Program-made: the position numbers and the translations under genes
NCBI RefSeq assembly: GCF_001571365.1
Contig: NZ_BCTQ01000025.1
Coordinates: 1-64,000 of the forward strand
Direction: 5' to 3'
DNA length: 64,000 nt
Source of the DNA: Achromobacter denitrificans NBRC 15125
Lineage (GTDB): Bacteria; Pseudomonadota; Gammaproteobacteria; Burkholderiales; Burkholderiaceae_B
In this document: one piece after another, positions 60,488-64,000 of the stretch
How the letters are laid out: each line of letters starts with the position of its first letter
How positions within the stretch are numbered: the first letter of the stretch is position 1
The notes under the pieces: generated by a model
What the model saw: the letters and a program-made list of their open reading frames with translations, nothing else
Databases searched by the model: none
Told to the model about the DNA's origin: nothing

Positions 60488-61975
60488 GTGTCTGCACAGC
60501 TTGATTGGCATCAACGCTCCAACCAACTCAGCATCGAGGGGCGCGCGTATATCGACGGCGCCTACGTCGATGCCATCGATTCGGAAACCTTCGCCTGCAT
60601 CAACCCGGCCACGGGCAAGGCCCTTGCCCGGATCGCCTCGTGCAAGGACGCGGACGTCGATCGGGCCGTGGCCAGCTGCCGCGGCGCGTTCGAGCGCGGC
60701 GACTGGTCCCGCATGCCTCCCCTGGAGCGCAAGCGCATCCTGCTGCAGTTTTCCGCCCTGCTGCTGGCGCACCGGGAAGAGCTGGCGCTGCTGGAGTCGT
60801 TGAACGTCGGCAAGCCCATCACCAACGCCTTCAATGGCGATATCGTTAGCGCCGCCACCACGATCCAGTGGTATGCCGAGGCCATCGACAAGGTCTACGG
60901 CGAAGTGGCCCCTTCGGGCCACGCGATGACCACCCTGGTCATTCGCGAGGCGCTGGGCGTGGTGGCTGCCGTAGTGCCCTGGAACTACCCGCTGTCGATG
61001 GCCTGCTGGAAGCTCGGCCCGGCGCTGGCCTCCGGCAATTCGGTGGTCCTCAAGCCCGCGGAGCAATCGCCGCTGACGGCGATCCGCATTGCCCAATTGG
61101 CCGCCGACGCCGGCATTCCGAAGGGCGTGCTGAACGTCGTCCCCGGCTTCGGCGAAACCGCGGGCCGCGCCCTGGGCATGCACATGGACGTCGATGCGAT
61201 CGGCTTCACCGGATCGACCGAGGTCGGAAAACTGTTCATGCAGTATTCGGGCCTGTCCAACATCAAGCGCATCGGCCTGGAACTGGGCGGCAAGAGCCCG
61301 CATATCGTGCTGGCGGATTGCAGCGACCTGGATGCCGCCGCCCAGTCGGTCGCCGCGGGGATCTTCGCCAACGCCGGCCAGGTCTGCAATGCCGGCTCGC
61401 GCCTGATCGTGGACCGGGCCATCAAGGACGTCTTCCTGGGCAAGGTCGCCGAGCATGCCGCCCGCCTGCGCCCCGGCGACCCGCTGGATCCCGACACGCG
61501 CCTGGGCGCGATCGTCAGCGAGAAGCAACTCGACCGCATCATGTCGTACGTCGAGTCCGGCACCCGGCAGGGCGCCAGCCTGATCGCGGGCGGCCGGCGC
61601 GCCCGGGAGGAATCCGGCGGCTTTTTCATGGAGCCCACCGTCTTCGCCGACGTCTCGCCCGATATGCGGATCGCGCAGGAAGAGATCTTCGGGCCGGTGC
61701 TGTCCGCCATCACCGTGTCGGGCGCGGACGAAGCGATCGCCGTGGCCAACGCGAGCCAGTACGGCCTGGCCGCGGGCATCTGGACCGACAACGTCAAAAC
61801 GGCCATGAACGCATCGCGCATGCTGCGCGCCGGCGTCGTGTGGGTGAACTGCTTCGACCGCGGCAGCATGTCCGCCCCGTTCGGCGGCTTCAAGCAATCG
61901 GGCTTCGGCCGGGACAAATCCTTGCATGCCTTCGACAAGTACACCGACTGGAAGTCCATCTGGCTTGCGCATTGA
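60488..61975 (+). CDS. PuuC-like aldehyde dehydrogenase
   Basis: The 495-residue NAD(P)+-dependent enzyme is very close in layout to PuuC (gamma-glutamyl-gamma-aminobutyraldehyde dehydrogenase). It shows WYAEAIDKVYGEVAPSGH, VPWNYPLSMACWKLGPALASGNSVVLKP, glutamate in LELGGKSPHI (about 264), the catalytic cysteine in NAGQVCNAGSRL (about 299) and the PuuC-like end GGFKQSGFGRDKSLHAFDKYT. A GTG at 60488 is the start, with AGGGGAA nine bases upstream. The following polyamine-type ABC transporter fits catabolism of a polyamine or related amine. The exact aldehyde is not determined. Confidence 0.88.
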   Translation: MSAQLDWHQRSNQLSIEGRAYIDGAYVDAIDSETFACINPATGKALARIASCKDADVDRAVASCRGAFERGDWSRMPPLERKRILLQFSALLLAHREELALLESLNVGKPITNAFNGDIVSAATTIQWYAEAIDKVYGEVAPSGHAMTTLVIREALGVVAAVVPWNYPLSMACWKLGPALASGNSVVLKPAEQSPLTAIRIAQLAADAGIPKGVLNVVPGFGETAGRALGMHMDVDAIGFTGSTEVGKLFMQYSGLSNIKRIGLELGGKSPHIVLADCSDLDAAAQSVAAGIFANAGQVCNAGSRLIVDRAIKDVFLGKVAEHAARLRPGDPLDPDTRLGAIVSEKQLDRIMSYVESGTRQGASLIAGGRRAREESGGFFMEPTVFADVSPDMRIAQEEIFGPVLSAITVSGADEAIAVANASQYGLAAGIWTDNVKTAMNASRMLRAGVVWVNCFDRGSMSAPFGGFKQSGFGRDKSLHAFDKYTDWKSIWLAH

Positions 61976-62026
61976 TTGATTCATTGATTGGTCGATAGAC
62001 GACAACGACACACCAAGGGGAAACAC

Positions 62027-63100
62027 ATGACAATCAAAGACACCACCGCCCGCAGCGCGGTCCATGGCGTAACGCGCCGCTCGATCCTGAAGGCGGCCGC
62101 CGCGGCGCCGCTGGCCGGCCTCGCCTCCTGGGCGCCCGCCGCAGGCGCCGCCCAATCGATTACCGTGACCTGCTGGGGCGGAGACTATGAAAAGAACGTG
62201 CGCGCGATCTTTGCCGAACCGTTCACCAAGGAAACCGGCATCGGCGTCAACATCGTCAACAACGCGGACCTGACGAAGCTCAAGGTCCAGGTCCGCAACA
62301 ACAACGTCTCCTGGGACGTCTTCGACAGCATCGGGCCGCATATCCTTTCCGCCTCCAAGGACGGCATCTGGGAACCCATCGACCGCAACATCGTGGACAC
62401 CTCCAGCCTGATCGTGCCCGGAGGCGCGGACCACGTGGGGACTTTCCTCTTCGCCGCGGGCATCGCCTATGACCCGAAGCGCTTTCCCTCCGGCAAGTTC
62501 CCGACGAACTTCAAGGAGTTCTGGGATGTGGAGAAATTCCCCGGGCGGCGCGCCCTGCGTCCCCGCGTGAGCGAAATGCTGGAAATCGCGCTGGTGGCGG
62601 ACGGCGTGGAACCGTCCAAGCTGTATCCGCTGGACGTCGAGCGCGCCTTCAAGTCGCTCGAACGCATCAAGAAGCACGTCCGGAAATGGACCGAGACCAC
62701 GCCGGAGACGATATCGCTGGTGATAAACAATGAAGTGGATTTCTCCTACAGCTTCATCACCCGCGTCATCCCTTCGCAACAGGCCGGCAATTCGATCGAC
62801 ATGCCCTTGTCGCAGACCGTGAACGCCACGGAGTACCTGGCCGTGCCCAAGGGATCCAGGAACCGGGAAGCGGCGATGCGCTACATCGCCTTCGTCCTGC
62901 GCCCCGACCGCCAGGCCGAGTTCTCCAATCGCATGTTCTTCTCGCCGAACAACAAGGCCGCGGCGGGCCTGGTGCAGGAAGCCACGAAGAAGTACCTGCC
63001 CGACATGGCCAGCAAGGACAACATCGTCATCGACGACGCGTGGTGGGCGGACAACTTCGAAGCGCTCCAGAAGCGCTTCACCGGCTGGCTGCTCGTCTAG
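62027..63100 (+). CDS. Polyamine-type ABC transporter substrate-binding protein
   Basis: The 357-residue receptor has a twin-arginine-like signal (VTRRSILKAAAAAPLAGLASW, residues about 16-36). The mature part opens ITVTCWGGDYEKNVRAIFAEPFTKETGIGVNIV. Family features of PotF/PotD and AfuA-like receptors are visible, including ATEYLAVPKGSRNREAAMRYIAFVL. The start ATG 62027 avoids a charged extension. It follows the PuuC-like gene by 51 bp and precedes a PotB-like permease, so the transporter is encoded as a unit that continues past the window. Confidence 0.88.
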   Translation: MTIKDTTARSAVHGVTRRSILKAAAAAPLAGLASWAPAAGAAQSITVTCWGGDYEKNVRAIFAEPFTKETGIGVNIVNNADLTKLKVQVRNNNVSWDVFDSIGPHILSASKDGIWEPIDRNIVDTSSLIVPGGADHVGTFLFAAGIAYDPKRFPSGKFPTNFKEFWDVEKFPGRRALRPRVSEMLEIALVADGVEPSKLYPLDVERAFKSLERIKKHVRKWTETTPETISLVINNEVDFSYSFITRVIPSQQAGNSIDMPLSQTVNATEYLAVPKGSRNREAAMRYIAFVLRPDRQAEFSNRMFFSPNNKAAAGLVQEATKKYLPDMASKDNIVIDDAWWADNFEALQKRFTGWLLV

Positions 63101-63169
63101 GGCATCGCGCAGCAAGGGTGCCGGAGACCGATCCGGCACGCCGCCCTCTTTTCGGAGATTCCGTCGATC

Positions 63170-64000
63170 ATGGTCAGCATGCTTGGAAAGCGGCATGCGG
63201 CGCTGCTGTTGGCGCCCGCTAGCCTGCTGTTGTGCGTCTTCTTTCTCTATCCCCTGTGTGTCGTCGCTTGGAAAAGCGTGTACTCGGGGGGCTACACCCT
63301 GGCCTCCTACGCGTCGCTGTTCGAGGGCCCCCTGTTCGCCAAGGTCCTTGCCAATACGCTGAAGGTGTCTTTCATCGCGACCCTGCTCAGCACGCTGGGC
63401 GGCTATTGCCTGGCCGTTCACATCGCTCGCCAGAACGGCGCCCGGCGCCTCATCTACCTGACTCTCGTAATGGTTCCCCTGTGGACCAGCGTGCTGGTCA
63501 AGAGCTTTTCGCTGACGGTGCTGCTGGGCGACCAGGGCCTGTTGAACCGGGCGATCGTCGGCCTGTTCGGGGAACAGGCCCGGATCCAGATGCTGTTCAA
63601 CGGCACCGGCGTGATCATCGGGATGATCAACTACCTGCTGCCGTTCACCGTCTTTCCCATCCTCGCCAGCCTGCTGGCCGTGGATCCGCTGCTGGCGCGC
63701 GCGGCCAGGCTGATGGGCGCCGGTCCGATCCGCATTTTCCTGCGCATCACGCTGCCATTGAGCATGCCGGGCGTCATGGCGGCCACCCTGATGGCGATGA
63801 CGCTCTCCCTGGGCATGTTCGTCACGCCCGCGCTTCTGGGCGGACGGCAGGACATGATGATGGCCAATCTCGTCGACCTCTACACCCGCCAGATCCTGGA
63901 CTGGGAGGGCGCATCCGCCATCGCCATGATCCTGCTGGCCCTGTCGGGCGCATTCATCCTGCTGCTGCTGAAGATTCAGGGCGGCGCTCCCGGCCAGAAG
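63170..64000 (+). CDS. ABC transporter permease (PotB-like), 3' end outside the window
   Basis: The reading frame starts at the ATG at 63170 and stays open to the window edge (277 codons seen). The product is hydrophobic with about six segments, starting LLLAPASLLLCVFFLYPLCVVAWKSVYSGG, and has the EAA-type coupling loop AARLMGAGPIRIFLRITLPLSMPGVMAA near residues 181-208. This matches PotB/PotH-type permeases of polyamine-class importers. It lies 69 bp after the receptor gene. The stop codon and any second permease and ATPase are beyond the window. Confidence 0.88.
   Translation, partial: MVSMLGKRHAALLLAPASLLLCVFFLYPLCVVAWKSVYSGGYTLASYASLFEGPLFAKVLANTLKVSFIATLLSTLGGYCLAVHIARQNGARRLIYLTLVMVPLWTSVLVKSFSLTVLLGDQGLLNRAIVGLFGEQARIQMLFNGTGVIIGMINYLLPFTVFPILASLLAVDPLLARAARLMGAGPIRIFLRITLPLSMPGVMAATLMAMTLSLGMFVTPALLGGRQDMMMANLVDLYTRQILDWEGASAIAMILLALSGAFILLLLKIQGGAPGQK

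Overview
The window is high-GC DNA with tightly packed genes. It reads as a chromosomal segment of a betaproteobacterium of the Bordetella/Achromobacter group (Alcaligenaceae). The reasons are the two orphan Bug-type periplasmic receptors, the abundance of CoA-ester catabolic operons with FadR/IclR/LysR-type regulators, the malonate operon, and AcnB. I see no phage, transposase, CRISPR array, rRNA or tRNA, and the genus is an inference.

Layout. 1-2456: molybdate transporter modABC (minus) with a candidate ModE box; its 3' end runs into a large imperfect inverted repeat and a partial duplicate of the modC end. 2569-9257: a divergent seven-gene cluster around a symmetric promoter palindrome, with SpeD, a tiny Gly-rich membrane peptide, a DUF4178 zinc-ribbon protein, an SPFH protein and a DUF350 membrane protein leftward, and a membrane-fused spermidine synthase plus a secreted FAD oxidoreductase rightward. 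It is the least explained system here. 9350-14884: a D-amino-acid dehydrogenase-like enzyme, a TrpXYZ-type ABC transporter and an aldo/keto reductase. 14924-20547: malonate use (MatR, malonyl-CoA decarboxylase, a crotonase, MatB) with a Bug receptor. 20680-28488: a minus-strand acyl-CoA catabolic operon with a divergent IclR regulator. 28733-29914: a thiolase.

30097-38852 is a coherent low-oxygen/stress island: BON protein, compact class II ribonucleotide reductase, three universal stress proteins, Hsp20, CBS protein, flavodoxin-like protein, PAS kinase, NarL-type regulator and an FNR-type regulator. FNR-like boxes stand before the BON-nrdJ operon and, in two copies, in the divergent Hsp20/USP gap. 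I read this as an FNR-controlled survival regulon.

38910-52187: a second acyl-CoA pathway (enoyl-CoA hydratase; two acyl-CoA dehydrogenases, CoA transferase, quinone oxidoreductase) continuous with two enolase-superfamily enzymes flanking a complete branched-chain-type (Liv) ABC transporter, and a LysR gene at the end. The likely logic is import, racemisation or dehydration, CoA transfer and dehydrogenation of an unknown carboxylic acid. 52574-59445: CBS protein, TauE/SafE permease, two envelope-anchored beta-domain proteins, acnB with a strong operator and terminator, and a lytic-transglycosylase-like lipoprotein. 59476-64000: LysR, a PuuC-like aldehyde dehydrogenase and the start of a polyamine-type ABC transporter that runs off the window.
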